A DNA stretch of 64,000 nucleotides from Chrysopilus asiliformis (lineage: Eukaryota > Arthropoda > Insecta > Diptera > Rhagionidae). The notes beneath the pieces were generated by a model, which saw only the letters and a program-made list of their open reading frames with translations, was not told the origin of the DNA and searched no databases. Location: assembly GCA_964034945.1 (NCBI GenBank), contig OZ035961.1, forward strand, positions 8,850,501 to 8,914,500. Direction: 5' to 3'. Shown piece by piece: positions 10,501-22,500 of this stretch. Positions within the stretch are counted from its first letter, which is position 1; every line of letters begins with the position of its first letter. A program made the position numbers and the translations under genes.

Positions 10501-12582
10501 CAACCATATCTACCACGATCGCTGATCACTCTAGGTTGACTAGCAACTAGCAACCAGCTTAATGCTAGTATAATACTCGACTGCTTTTACTGCGCTGCTT
10601 TTGCACTGCAAAAATTAAAATAGTAAAAATAGCCAAGTCTGATACTAGCATAATGTCAATTAGATATTAAGCCATCCTCTAATATCATAATAAAAAAAAA
10701 ATCTTGTTGACTAGTTACCATTGGAATAACGGTGAGTTTTTGATTTTCGTATAACAAAATAATTCTCAAATATGGGCATCATTTTCCAATTTGTAAATTT
10801 AACGTGGCTATAAATTTTAATTGCTTCTTGATTAAAGGAAATTTTTAAGACTTGCAATAAAACTTCGTTAATATCAATTAAAATTTTTGCAACTGTCAGC
10901 AAAATGATGGAATTGCCACACTTCCTTTGCTTTAACATTCACTTATCTAGGATTTTATCATCACAAATAGGAAATTACGTGTAATAACCGCTCAAAGTAA
11001 CGAAGAGACAAATGTAATGCCATTTAAAGTACTGGAAAGCCATAAAACAAATAATAAATTGCTTCTCGAATCATTGCTACAGTTAAGACTAAGATTAGAC
11101 CACACACAGCGAAAACGTAAACATTTTTAAAGATATATTGTTATATACCTACACGTGGATTAGAGGTGAGACGTAACGAGTGGAACATTATCTTTTCAGT
11201 TAAGAGACAATAAAATATCATCTTGAAGTTATCCGCGAAAAGGCGCCATCGCCAATACGTGAATTCGAAACCGTCAATTTCTGTTCATACCCACGCAAAA
11301 TCGCGAAATTCTGCTGATCGTTGTCGTGGCGGTTTGTTGATTCATTGAAACTTTTAGTGGACGTTTTGGGTCGTTTTGGTGGTACGTATAATCACGTATT
11401 TATTTCCTCATAATCTCTTGACAGTCGTTGCACCATTTCGACGTAGTCGCACGGAAAGTCTGTCGATGCTCGGTGCAGGCAATGTCAAAAATCACCCCCC
11501 AAAATATCAATTTCTTGAACTCGATCCGTTCAGCATGAAAAATTACCTTATTTTCAGTGCAACTGTTGATAAAACTAACATGAATTTCTGGTCTAGATTA
11601 AATTACACCTGACATCTAGATGAATAATAAATTGTGTAGTCTGCCAAAATTGTCATCTAATTTTATAAAATCTTAAAGCTCATGCAATTTCTTAAGGAAA
11701 AACCCAAACAGCCAATTCCAACTAGTTGCAACTGCACTTGTCGAGATATACATTTTCGTGGGGGTAATTTTTATTGAGTTCTTTTATTTCATGTATTTTG
11801 CAAGCGTACAACCAGTTAATTAATTTTTCTTATTCGAATTTCACCTGATTTTGACAAATTACTCAAGCTCGATTTCAACAAAATGCTTCGGTCATCGAAT
11901 AACAAATGAATTAGCAATAATAAAATTATATATTAATATTTATCGATTGCTGAAATGGTTGTAAGATGATCGCAATAAACTGAACATAAGGAGGAAGACA
12001 GTCACGACGATCCGACGACGGTGTATTCTTTCGCTTCCGGTTCGCCACTTTGTCTCTACTGCAGCGTTTCGGCGTCAGTTGGGTACGTTTTTGAAGTTTA
12101 CGGACGTGGTCGTGTGTACATAAAACCGTTGTCATTCGCCCATTAATCATATGGGGATTTTCTGACAGGTGATGCATATTTTAGCCAATGTACAAATATA
12201 AATTTTCCACGTAATTTGAGTAGAGTTTACTAACTGTACAAAATGTTTATGAAAATTAAGCTGCCGAAGATGTTGTTGTACAATAAAAGACACTTTGCGC
12301 GTTTACTATAGAGTTGGGTGTAATAATTATATGGTTGTTTAATAGTTTTTCACTTTATTCTCCATTTAAAGAATATTTCTAAAAAGCCACCTGTTCAAAT
12401 TAGTCGAAGCGAAGGATTTCGGTATCTTTTTGGAACACGGATAAGATTTAATTTTTCGTAGGCGTTTACATGAAATCGAAATGTTGATCTGATATCTCAT
12501 TTTGGATTTTAACAACATTTACGAAATGGAAAATTATAGCGAAACGTGTGTTGTTGATTTTTTTTTGCAGCAAACATCAAAC
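10501..12582. other. AT-rich stretch without a gene
   Basis: The frames at 10711-10938, 11376-11612 and 11926-12177 show no recognisable motif and have no flanking splice or promoter signals that I can support. No terminal repeats were seen. Confidence 0.4.
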
Positions 12583-12830
12583 ATCTGTCTGTCAGTCTAT
12601 GTACAAGATTTCTTAAAAACTTTTGTAGTTAGAGCCATGAAATTTTACAGGCATGTTTAAAGTTAAAGTATTAAAGATATTAAAAATTTCTACATTTTTA
12701 TCTTCCACTGCAAATCAGATATTTTAGATTTCGTAAAAAAATATTTTTTTTATGTAAACTAACATTTTATTCGTCGGGTTATAAATTGCGAACAAACGTA
12801 GATTTTGTATAAGAAAGTAATGTGCTGTTT

Positions 12831-13863
12831 CACTCAGAAAAATGGAGGCTAACTCGACGACCTACACTGAAAAAAAGGAATGTTCCGCGCAAACGAGATT
12901 TGACCCAAACAATATGCATGTTTATTACAAACAATACAAAAATGTTTATAGTAACCAATAATAATGTTTATCTGCAACACTTGAAAATATACACAATTGA
13001 AAATATGCTTAACATATTCAATTTTAAAACACTTTCCTTAATTACACTAGCACATTATTTAAAAATCCAGATTTACACTATTTTTCACCAAAACTAAACA
13101 TTCAATCACTAATAACATTTTTTCACTAATTTTTTTTTGACAGTTCAACAAAATTGCATTTTTTTTGTAAACAAGAATTATTTGCAACAAAGTAAAATTA
13201 TTCGGGGCCAACACTTATTGTTTATTACTAACAATTTCAATAATCATAGTTCACCATAAACAATTTAGTGTTTTTCACAAACTACTTAAATTCAAAGTTT
13301 TTGTGTTAAACGATATAAATATTTCAAAGAAATAATATAGTGTTTCTGATAAATATTTTATATTTTATAAATGGCTTCATCAAAAGTGTTTGTCACAATA
13401 GATAGAAAGTGTTTAAGACAAACACCAAATTTTTCAATCTTAACAACAATTGTTTTTTTGAAGTATTAAATGTTTGGAATAAACATTATTAAACAATAAT
13501 TGTTGTCAACGAACATGTCCTGTTTGCTATAAAAAATTATTATTTCACAGAAACATATAATTATTACTCCAAACACAGAATAGATGTTCACAAACACTTT
13601 CCAAACATTCCTTTTTTTCAGTGTACATACGGCGTAATTGGCCTCGGGCAGGCGCGCGTACGCCTGCATGTGGGCAAGTAAAACTGAGTTGACCTGTGGT
13701 CGGAGAAATTCTGAAATTAAGCCACCAGCAGGTGAAGTAGGGCATTGGGAGCTGCACGAGTTGACCTTAGATAGGTTAACTCTGACCGCTAGCTGGCTTA
13801 CAGAAACCTCTGTAAGGTCAGAGTTAACCTGACAAAAAGTTGACCTGGACATTTTTCTGAGTG
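12831..13863 (-). mobile_element. CACTCAG-ended MITE, copy 1 (split by the nested element 12865-13624)
   Basis: The terminal inverted repeats CACTCAGAAAAATG (12831-12844) and its exact complement (13850-13863) match those of two other copies in the window. Removing the nested 760-bp element and one TA gives about 271 bp, against 272 bp in copy 3 and 258 bp in copy 2. Copies 1 and 3 share orientation, and both have about 14 bases that copy 2 lacks. The interior holds a perfect 15-bp inverted repeat (AGGTTAACTCTGACC and its complement) and several AGGTCA words. The flanks are TT and TA, so a target duplication is not clear here. Non-coding; the mobilising transposase is unknown. Confidence 0.88.
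12865..13624. mobile_element. Nested 760-bp CACTG-ended element with TA target duplication
   Basis: Perfect 20-bp terminal inverted repeats (CACTGAAAAAAAGGAATGTT and complement) begin at 12865 and end at 13624. A TA lies on each side (12863-12864, 13625-13626). The uninterrupted CACTCAG copies at 32736 and 42095 carry a single TA at that position, so this TA is a real target-site duplication, the hallmark of Tc1/mariner-type integration. The interior is very AT-rich, has no transposase and contains six TGTTTAT/ATAAACA heptamers plus many AAACA words. One frame at its right end runs out into the host element and is not a gene. It appears only once in the window. Confidence 0.92.
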
Positions 13864-13890
13864 TACGTCAGATATTTTTTCTTAAACGTG

Positions 13891-14639
13891 TGACGTTTTT
13901 AATGGATAACCACTTGGAATTAAAATAAATTATTTAAATCAAGAAAGTATTAAACAAGTAATGTATGAATCTGCATTAATCATAAATTTTGGAAGAAAAG
14001 GTCAAGAAAAAACCAACAAAAGTGAAATGCAACTTTCAGTAATAAAATAAAGACGCTTAAAATTTACTTAACTTGAATAATAATAAATCAAAACCAAAGA
14101 ATAAATTGTTGTATGAATACTTTATAAAATTACTTTCGTTATTGGTTACGTATTCGTCGGATACAATATTACAGTGTCCCGATATGTTATTCATCGTCAT
14201 CATTATAAAATTTATTTAACAAAAAGTCATCACGTACGTCCACAGACCTGTCCAGATTCGCCACAGAAATTATAATTTTCGCTATATTTCGACCGGTATA
14301 TGTTGAGTTCATCTAAAATACGCCCATATAGTTTACAACAGGGATTTCGTACATGTAATGAAACTTCAACATAAATTTAAATTCACCGTGAAAACATTTT
14401 TGGACGATGTGGAAAATTGATTTTGATGAAGTCTTATAGTCATAGAATGAAAATTTATAATGTGATTACGTATAGCAATATCATCATAGAACGCATCAGC
14501 GTCAGAGAGCATCTGCGGTAATAGTAATTTACCAAATGATATCCAAAAGGATATATGATAATCATTATGTGAAGAGAATTCACACGAGTCAACGGAAAAT
14601 ATGAAATTGCATCGCATATTTATTTATATTATGTTTGGG
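13891..14639. other. AT-rich stretch without a gene
   Basis: No supported gene or repeat. A minus-strand frame at 14366-14617 has no recognisable domain. The last ten bases before the next element (14630-14639, TATGTTTGGG) are repeated on its far side. Confidence 0.4.
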
Positions 14640-15176
14640 TAGGGTGAGCATATTTTTTTAGTGTAAACCCAGGACATATTACCGCTGGAGGGGGTGGCGC
14701 AGGAAAGGGGAGGGCGGGGGAGGGGTGCGCAGTATGAAGAAATTTTTAATCTTTCGAAATTGATCCTGAAAATCCTCGGAAAAAGGGTTGGTTTCCATTT
14801 TTGTTTGTCAGAACATTTAACAAAAATTGCGCCGCAGGCAAAACTTTTAGAAACAAATATCCCACCATAGAAAATTATTTCATAAAATGCGCCGCAGGCA
14901 AAACTTTTAGAAACAAATATCCCACTATAGAAAATTATTTCATAAAATGCGCAGCAGACGATTTTTTTAAAGAAAGTTGCGCTATGAGGCATTGATTTCT
15001 GAGAAAATAGCGCCACAGGTGTAATTATTTTGTTTCGAGGTCAATTTTTTCAGTGATTAAGAAATTACATCCCTAGATTACATAATTCCGGGACAAAAGA
15101 ATCGTTTCTAGGACTCAGAGACGACACGCCTAAATCTGGGACTGTCTCTGTCATTCCGTGACGTATGGTCACCTTA
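14640..15176 (+). mobile_element. hAT-like MITE (TAGGGTGASCA ends), best copy
   Basis: The left end TAGGGTGAGCA (14640) faces a right end whose complement is TAAGGTGACCA (ending at 15176). The flanks carry an 8-bp direct repeat TGTTTGGG (14632-14639 and 15177-15184), extended to ten bases if the TA before it is counted. Eight-base duplications and TA-GGG-type termini fit the hAT superfamily; this is inference, as no transposase is present. The interior carries a 60-bp tandem repeat (annotated separately) and a right half rich in CCGGGACA/GTCCC-like words. Related pieces lie at 10425, 19219, 24630, 31290, 41960, 45020 and 60605. Confidence 0.8.
14829..14960 (+). repeat. 60-bp tandem repeat (two full units plus part of a third)
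   Basis: Units begin at 14829, 14889 and 14949 with GCGCCGCAGG or GCGCAGCAG. The first two are identical except for one base near 14876/14936. The same 60-base spacing separates the GCGCCACAGG/GCGCCGCAGG words at 45145/45205 and the matching words at 19398/19458, so the repeat is an old feature of the family. The period is a multiple of three, so short frames on both strands stay open and translate to repeated peptides. I do not regard these as proteins. Confidence 0.92.
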
Positions 15177-16209
15177 TGTTTGGGATTTCTTCCAATTCAA
15201 TTGCATTGAGAGAATGCATTCAAATTGGAGATACATAAATCGCTTCCCGACATTGTGTCTGCTTCCACCCACCCAGAATCTTTGTTGATTCTCCCGGTTT
15301 ATTGACCAGAGAACCAGAAACGACAAACAATTGACGCACAAATCTGTATGTTTTAGAAGTTACAATTTTATAAATTCAAAAAAAGTCGACCCTTTTAAAT
15401 ACAGGCAATTGTATTGAATTTGTGAGCCTCAAGTCTCCCTAGAATGGTTTAGAACGGAAGCAATTTCTCACTGCGTACTCCTCGATCCACGTTCGATTCT
15501 CACAAAGCGGATATTCGAACATATCCGTCCAGGTATGAAATTGGATGTTGCGGTGAACACACATGACAGTGGGGGGAAGAAATCCATTCAATCCCGATCG
15601 TGCTGATGTATCTTTTTGTATGGGTAGATGGAAGATATAATCACAAACTGGTATAGATGCCACAATTGAGATCAATGATCAAGGCCAGGTGATTTAGCAA
15701 TTGCTCACGGCGAGATATGCAACTGTAGCATGATTAGAGGAATCATAAATTCGAAGAAAAAATGAATAGGAAAACATCGTAGTAGGTATGATTCATAGCA
15801 TGTATGTTGGCGCAGTTAAGGCTGATCTTCCCATAAATATCGTCGTACGATAGACATTCGACGTTGAGGTCCTGTTTACATTTGTCATCTGACACTGGTT
15901 ATGTTTATTTATTTGAATTATGGCACAAGGCATAATCGTGAATAATTATATTTTTTTAATTAAGTGTTTAAAAATATCCAGGTGGTACAAATGACAAAAA
16001 ATTTTGTGAAATTAAAAAAAAAGTAAGAAAAAAAGTTAAAAAAACATTTCTTCTACTTAATTTTTCGGATTTTTTTTCGGATTGCTGATAGTTTTTTTTT
16101 AAATTTTATTTTGATATTCATATCATTAGATCAACACCTAACAATTCGCGAACTATGACTTTTAAAGAAGTCTGATTTTTTTAAAAATAACGGTATTTCC
16201 CTATAACCC
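15177..16209. other. AT-rich stretch without a gene
   Basis: Starts with the right target duplication of the preceding element. A minus-strand frame at 15439-15675 is unrecognised. No other structure is supported. Confidence 0.4.
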
Positions 16210-16480
16210 AGGGACTTGGCATGCCGAATGCGATGTGTTCCTGCAGTGACTTATTTAAAAAACAACGATTAAGGTGTTTTCCGTTCAAGAGGCAACTGAG
16301 AAAAATTTCAAGTCTCTATCTCAACCCCTCTAAAGGACAGACAGACGGGCGAACACCTGATAGGGCGAACACCTATCAGGTAAGCTGAATCTGTGTGCAA
16401 AATTTCATTGCAATCGGTTTAGTGGTTCGGGAGATACTGTGATAGATAAAACTTTATCTCGACAAAAAAAACACTCCACA
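16210..16480 (+). repeat. Mosaic of repeat fragments
   Basis: 16210-16233 matches the arm tip of the foldback element at 9875. It is followed by a segment with GGACAGACAGACGGGCGAAC (GTCY-type on the minus strand), a short palindrome ACCTGATAGG...CCTATCAGGT (about 16356-16381), and the phrase AATCGGTTTAGTGGTTCGGG, shared in part with 8184-8330. This order of words is typical of dispersed non-coding insect repeats. Confidence 0.5.
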
Positions 16481-16485
16481 TTGCA

Positions 16486-16801
16486 CACGCCGAGAAAAAT
16501 TAGTAAAACCTTTTTATAATGGGGAAACGGAAAAACAACTAAAATAGCTAATTATTGGTTGTGGGTCGACCGTTTAATGTTTGAATTAAGCGGGCTCATC
16601 GGTCAATATTTTTTTTGTTTTTAATTCAAACATAAAACAGCTAATTGCAGTCAAAATGGACTTGCAATTACAAAAATAGTCAAATTGTAATAAATTTAAC
16701 TACTTAGTTTACCATTTTGTGGTTAAATTAATTATTTTTGGAATTAAAATTAACTATTTTGCTGGTTTTCCTGATAGATTAACTATTTTTTCCTCTGCGT
16801 G
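16486..16801. mobile_element. CACGC-ended TIR element, copy 1
   Basis: The left end CACGCCGAGAAAAATTAGT and right end ACTATTTTTTCCTCTGCGTG (ending at 16801) are imperfect inverted repeats. A second element starting at 63717 has nearly the same end, CACGCAGAGAAAAAATAGT. The 316-bp interior is AT-rich with repeated TAACTA/TAGTTA words and no coding capacity. The target duplication is not clear. The terminus resembles CACTCAGAAAAATG and CACTGAAAAAAAGG of two other families here. Confidence 0.65.
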
Positions 16802-18803
16802 TATATGAAAACCGCTCCTCACAGAACTTTAATCGCATAAAAGATGTTAAATTAACATTCGCCTAGCACACATATCTTCTAGTCAAGACACGCATCTGAC
16901 ATAAACATGTGCTCAATTAGACGGCCATATATGGTGCGGCAGTCCACAGAAAGGATGTCGATCCTGTTTCAAAGTAACCTACACGATCCAGAGATGACCA
17001 AATGTGATCTATAGGCTGCTTTATAATTTGAAATCCATGTAACTTGCTCATGTTTCATGTAGACCAACATGGACGTAAGTTCTTCCTTCTTATGGCCAGG
17101 AATCTGAGAATCTTGTTTTGGTACCACGCAGCAGGTGAGATGCTGACCACGTCCAATGAGCTCGCGTTTGCCTAGATGAGATGCGAAAAATGCTTAATGT
17201 AAAAAAAAACTAAACTACTCGCAAAACATTCTTTTCTTCCTAGTAAGTATATAACAAACTATTAATAAAAACTTGAACTTCAATCTCGAAATGCTGGATG
17301 TGGAAAACTGTTAACGCAGCAAGAGTGATCACGTTTTTTTTTCCAGATCGATTCAATCGATGATTATCATATATATATAGTAGAAAGAATGACGGTCAGT
17401 GTCTTAAACGGTGTATTTTCAGTGTTGAATACTCCTAAACTGGTCGTAAATAATTCCTTGTGATTGAAGAAATTTCCGATATGATTGCTGAAACTCATCA
17501 TTGCGCGAATTATTTATCCAGAGGGAAGTTCAAACAGGCCAATGATTCGCCTCAACAGTGTAGATCACTTTGATATGTTTGCACGATCGTTAACATTATG
17601 CTATTCTCGTGATTTATCAATTTTATTCACGCACATTCTTCACTTCTTGTTTGGTGTTACCTGGCGATATATTTAGATAAGCATAACGCATAGTCTTAGG
17701 CCAGCAGAATCACTGGAATGGCGCCCGATTTATTGATAGGGTTATTACATGACTCTTTTATTAAATTTATGTTATTCTAAAATGATATACCTTTGATGGG
17801 CCTTGAATAACAAGCGGGTAAACAACGGTCCACAGACAATAACTAAATGATCGTTTGGGGTTAATTTCATGGGAGGTCATTTTTCTTTCTGGCAAATTCG
17901 ACTGGTTTTTAGAATTAGTTCTTCCGCGTGTAATTTGATTGATACCCACAGGTAATCACAATGTTTTCAAGAATGCCACCAACCCTTTTATTGCACATTA
18001 GGCACAAACAATTTACTTACCTACCATCATCTTTTGTGGCAATTATGCATTGCCAGTAATCGTAAATAATATCTTACTTCCTTATTATTGTGGTTTTTGC
18101 CACAATGCATTGAATTTAACACCTTTACATTCATATACAAAATTCTTAGTGCTGCTGGATACATAAATTCCGTCGCATAGCTATGATTAATGATCTGATG
18201 CTATTAGATCTGTGTAGAAGCCTCCAACAACCTTAACTTACGACAATTTCATGGTTGATTAGCTGTTAGCACTTAAAACATTAGGACATAAGACTATTAA
18301 CGGTTATTGCACGCAGAAACAAGTTTTTTTTTCTCCATTCATTATTTTTTTTTTCGAAAGAAGGAACGTACATTTTTTTTCCTGCCTGATATCTCTAGTT
18401 TTTTTTCCTCTACTTTGATATCTGGTATTTTGGTAGGTTGTTATAACATTATTAGATCGTGTTTTCAGTTTGATAAAATATTTTGTTTGAAAATAGATTC
18501 AATAAAGTCATTATGGGATAGTAAACGGATTAAGTCATAAATCATTTGTGCAATCAGTTCTGCATCACTTAATTTTCCATATCAAATAATCGTTATTTCG
18601 CTTAAAACCCATTAACCAGGAATTTATGTTACATCAATTAAATGCATTGATTTTTATAATTTATTTCTCGAAAAATAAAAATGATGTTTAAATTATATAT
18701 TAATTGATTACTAGTTAAAGTAGAATTTTATAGGAAGTTGATTTTTAAAAATAGCAATTTGAGGAAAAAAATAGCATAAATGACAATTTATGGAGAACGA
18801 TTA
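16802..18803. other. AT-rich stretch without a gene
   Basis: Frames at 17485-17676, 17767-17949 and 18307-18540 are short and unrecognised. There is a (TA)n-like run near 17370. No terminal repeats were found. Confidence 0.4.
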
Positions 18804-18975
18804 AGAGCTGCTCATAACATATGTCATGCTAATTTTAGGCTTTTCGGAAACCCTCCTGCCCGCCACCCCCCTTTTTATGCTCATTCGTGATTTTTTGTAT
18901 GGCGTTTAGCACCGCCGCTATCACACCACACTCCTGCAGACCTCCATTTGCCGCTAAAATTTTAAATACTGCTCC
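18804..18975 (+). repeat. Dispersed repeat with a CATAAAATACGTCATGCTAATTTT-type head, copy 1
   Basis: GAGCTGCTCATAACATATGTC followed by ATGCTAATTTTAGGC matches the head of the copy at 30451. It is followed by C-rich text (CCGCCACCCCCC) and TTTTTTGTATGGCG, words also seen at 60361-60420. Non-coding; class unknown. Confidence 0.5.
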
Positions 18976-19218
18976 TTAGTAAGAGATAAGAATTTTTGCG
19001 GTTTTTGGGAACTTTAATTAATTTATCCCGAACTGTCTACATTTTATTACTTACTTGAGTTTGCATGTTCAGGCTACATGCACTCCTCGGTGTGTTAACC
19101 AGTTTTGAGCTCAACGAAGCTTCAGTTTATGAACAGTGTTTCGGTTCATAAACAAAATTTCGGTTCTTTTTCAGGCGGGAAAAAAGTGAGACAGAGGTCC
19201 TCCAGGCTTCCGTAACAT

Positions 19219-19585
19219 TAGGGTGACCATTTTTTTACGCGTGAATCCGGAACAAATTACTGTGGGAGAGCGTGAGTGCGCTGAAGTATGAGAAATTTTT
19301 TAATGTGAAATATAGTTGTTTTCAATTCTTGTTTTTTGTTTGTGATTGCATAAATATGGTTATGGGTGCCTTATGTTTTTGAAAAACAACAAAAATTGCG
19401 CCGCAGGCCAAACTTTTAGAAACTAACATCCCACTATTGAAAATGATTTAATAAATGGCGCAGCAGGTGAAATATTTAATAAAATGTGCCGCAGTCGAAT
19501 CATTTAAATTTGGTTAAAAAATTTAAATTTTGCACCACAGGCGAATTTCTTTAAGAAACATAAGAAAAGCTACAATTGCCAGGCC
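19219..19585 (+). mobile_element. hAT-like TAGGGTGACCA family, right-truncated copy
   Basis: The left end TAGGGTGACCA (19219-19229) is intact. The internal modules GCGCCGCAGG (19398) and GCGCAGCAGG (19458) keep the family's 60-base spacing, followed by more degraded GTGCCGCAG and CACCACAGGCG words. The right terminal repeat is absent, so this is a truncated or eroded copy. Confidence 0.7.
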
Positions 19586-22500
19586 CCAATCGTCAAATAC
19601 TCTATATGATGGCAGACAAAATGTTTATTAAAAATTCAGTTTTATAGGAAAGGGGGAAAGAAGTGGTCTGATAGTGACAACTCCAACGCAAAACGTTAAC
19701 GTGAAATAACATTTATTTTTTTTGAAGTTACGACTAATGATTGAGTAAGAAATTCAAATTTCGTAAGTATCATTTAACTTACATTAGTCTTACCATTGCC
19801 GAAACAAAAAAAAATAGCAACACTAGTCCTGAAACTGACATCTCTTTGAAACTGTTCACTAAACGCCAAACGCAATTAGGAACTAATTTCTGTTAGTGGT
19901 CACTCAACTGTTGACAACAGGTGAAAATCAGCAAACTTTAGGGCTACACAAAAGTTGAAAAGCCACCAAGAAAAAAAATTATCTCCAACGGTGATCTTGA
20001 GTTGACAAATTGCTGATTTAAAATGCTTTCGAGAAACACATTTTTGCTATCCGTCATCTAAACACTAGCGCTCAATTGTGCTATGGTGGACTTAAGATAA
20101 GTGAAGTGACAAAAGGTTGGCTTCTTGGTCCCCTATTATTATCGTATGCCTCCTCCTCGAGCCTCTGCTAGCCAGTCATTTATTTATCTATGGCCAAAGC
20201 ACGTTTTGACCATTTGCTCACATAATTTGGACTCTAAATGCTGAACTAGGGATTCATTAAAGCAGCCTCATATGGACACAGTTGATGGTTGCTTGTTTTC
20301 TTTTTCTATGGTGGATGTTAGGTTGTTAGGCCACCTCTCATCTAGATTTAAGAGCCCATTATCGGTGGGTATTTTGTGGGCACAAAGCACTTGGGCTAAT
20401 GGTGTGAAAAAGACCACCTTGCTTCCGGTCGCGGTTGGATCACAATCTAAGGCAGAGAGAAACACCGATACAGATACACCGGCAGTTCTGTTACTTTGGT
20501 TATGCTGTGGGAATGTGAAACTTTACCATTCTTATACGAATGCAGATAACTAAAACATATTTCACCTAAACAAAAATCATGTTGAAATTTTGAGCCAGAG
20601 TTGAACTGTCGAACTGCCGATTGTCGATTATTGTCAAGGCTAAATGATCATTTTAAGAGTAGGGAGCGGTTTTTTTTCGGTGATTGCACGATTATTAAAT
20701 CCCTCGTAGAGATCGCGTGGTGAGACAATAACGATATAACGAATTGTAAAAGGTCTTCAGGTGATTGGGAATTTGTTGCAATGTTTTTTTTTCTTCTTTC
20801 GCCGTTTGTTTCCCTGATTCAATGACATAACTTAAATTTATTCATGGTTTGAAATTTTTCCTGCTTTCAAAAATTGCAATCACTTTGCAGCACCAGAACA
20901 TTGTCTTTGGTGATTTATTCGAAAATTAAGCGTGTTTAACCTCAGGTGGTCACTCAATTATTTGTCTAGTCATTCATTCGAATTCCACTGTAATTGATCT
21001 AAAAACAATAATTTTAACCATTTATAATAATTCAAATTGGTGATTAGTACAATTACCAATTGACATGTCCTATTTTGAGACTTGGGATGTCAAAATATTA
21101 TTTGTTTTGCGGGTACTTTTATTTTTTCTCACGGTCTCATTTTGTATGGCAAATTGTTCAGGCACCTAATCTTGTTACAAAGTATCGTATGCTGCACCTG
21201 ATGAAGGCCGAAGGTCACAAAGTAGGAAAAACTATTTCATTTGTATGGGGGGAGGGGAGAAGGAATCGTCTAATAGGATTTTGATGTATGAATGAGTTAT
21301 GTAAAATCATATTCTAAACACATTTTACCTTTATAAAATTTTCAATACGACGCGCGGTTTTCGGGAAAATTTTGAAAAACTGTTTCGATTGTATGAGAGA
21401 GGGGGAAAGGAATGGTCAGATTTTTCCCGTTCAATAACTTGGCAGGTGCAGTAACAGATAAAAATTTCTTTGTAAATTTCATTAAATTGCTTGAATGTTA
21501 TAGATTTAACCAAGGTTTTTTTAAACATTCGAAAAAAGGTTGGCAGTTCTCGTGTTCAAAACATTTTATTTTTTATTTTTTAAAACATTCTTTTCTAAAA
21601 AATATCCAACTGTGCCACACGTCAATAGTGCTAAAATGCTTTGTTTAAATTACTGAAACCATTCACTCAATATTTCTCGTCCCTGAAAGGTGAACATACT
21701 TGAATTTCAATCAAAAAATATTCCGCCATATGTTCAACCACACTCATTAATAGCGATCAACAATTAGGCCATCGGAAAATCGCTAATTTGGCAGAAATCA
21801 AAGAAAATTAATAATTTCCAAAGTAGAAAATCGCTTAAAGTACCAATTTTATTTGCGCAACATTAAACATTCTGTTTTTTTTTTTGGTAACTCCACACCT
21901 AAATATTGCATAGTTCAGCGCTATTATGCTCTTGCATAAACGACAATTTGATTGCAGTCTATAAAAATAATCATGTAAAATTCAGCTCCCAGGGCTCCTC
22001 TAAACCAATTTAATCGTAAAGATTATGCAACACTGGCTTATGGTTTCTTTACAACTTGAAACTCCTCTGCTTTCTTCTTAACGATGTTTTAATTATACGA
22101 CACAAGTTTTACCATTGTCAACAGTAATTTTCGAGATTTATGCGATTTTGAGGACGGACATTCTGTTGCGAACTTCTCTCACTCCATCTTGAACTACGCT
22201 GTGATCTTAGGGTTTCGTTCGTTTACAATACAAAAGGAGAAAAAAGAAAATATAAGAAATTGGTTCATATATGCTTCACGTTTATGCTCTTGACATAAGC
22301 ATAAACGAGTGCAATCGAATGGGACAAGTGGGTGGCCGGTCGCTTTGTCGGATCGAGTGATTCTTGGAGGAGGAGGAGGCCCTTCACAAAATCAAACTCT
22401 GCATTTAAATATTGATTGCACAAGTGGTGCAAAACGAAGTCGATATAATACATATATGGGTCAGTCAAAGGTTCACATAAAATAAAAAAAACACCTTTTC

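Larger units (their letters stand above)
12583..13890 (+). mobile_element. (CTGT)-containing dispersed repeat, copy 1, interrupted by nested elements
   Basis: The left part (12583-12830) opens with CTGTCTGTCAGTCTATGTAC and includes GCCATGAAATTTTA, both also found at 48896-48970. It ends with a segment (TTATAAATTGCG...TTTTGT..AAGAAAGT.ATGTGCTGTT) matching 33464-33515. The right part resumes after the inserted element with CAGATATTTTTT (13868 on), again as in the copy at 33240-33545. The gap is filled exactly by the CACTCAG element 12831-13863. No protein is encoded. The class is unassigned; the CTGT tract suggests kinship with Helentron-associated repeats. Confidence 0.65.

Noticed and set aside
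13466..13852. 128-codon minus-strand frame
   Set aside because: It crosses the junction between the nested 760-bp element and the MITE, so it is a chimera of two transposons. The shared part is open in the other MITE copies simply because they are near-identical DNA.
14624..15016. Open frames on both strands over the hAT-like element, with a repeated 20-residue peptide
   Set aside because: They follow from the 60-bp (3 x 20) tandem DNA repeat; both strands are open, there is no homology, and they lie within a non-autonomous element.
15480..15520. GTTCGATTC word resembling a tRNA B box
   Set aside because: No A box at the right distance and no cloverleaf stems.
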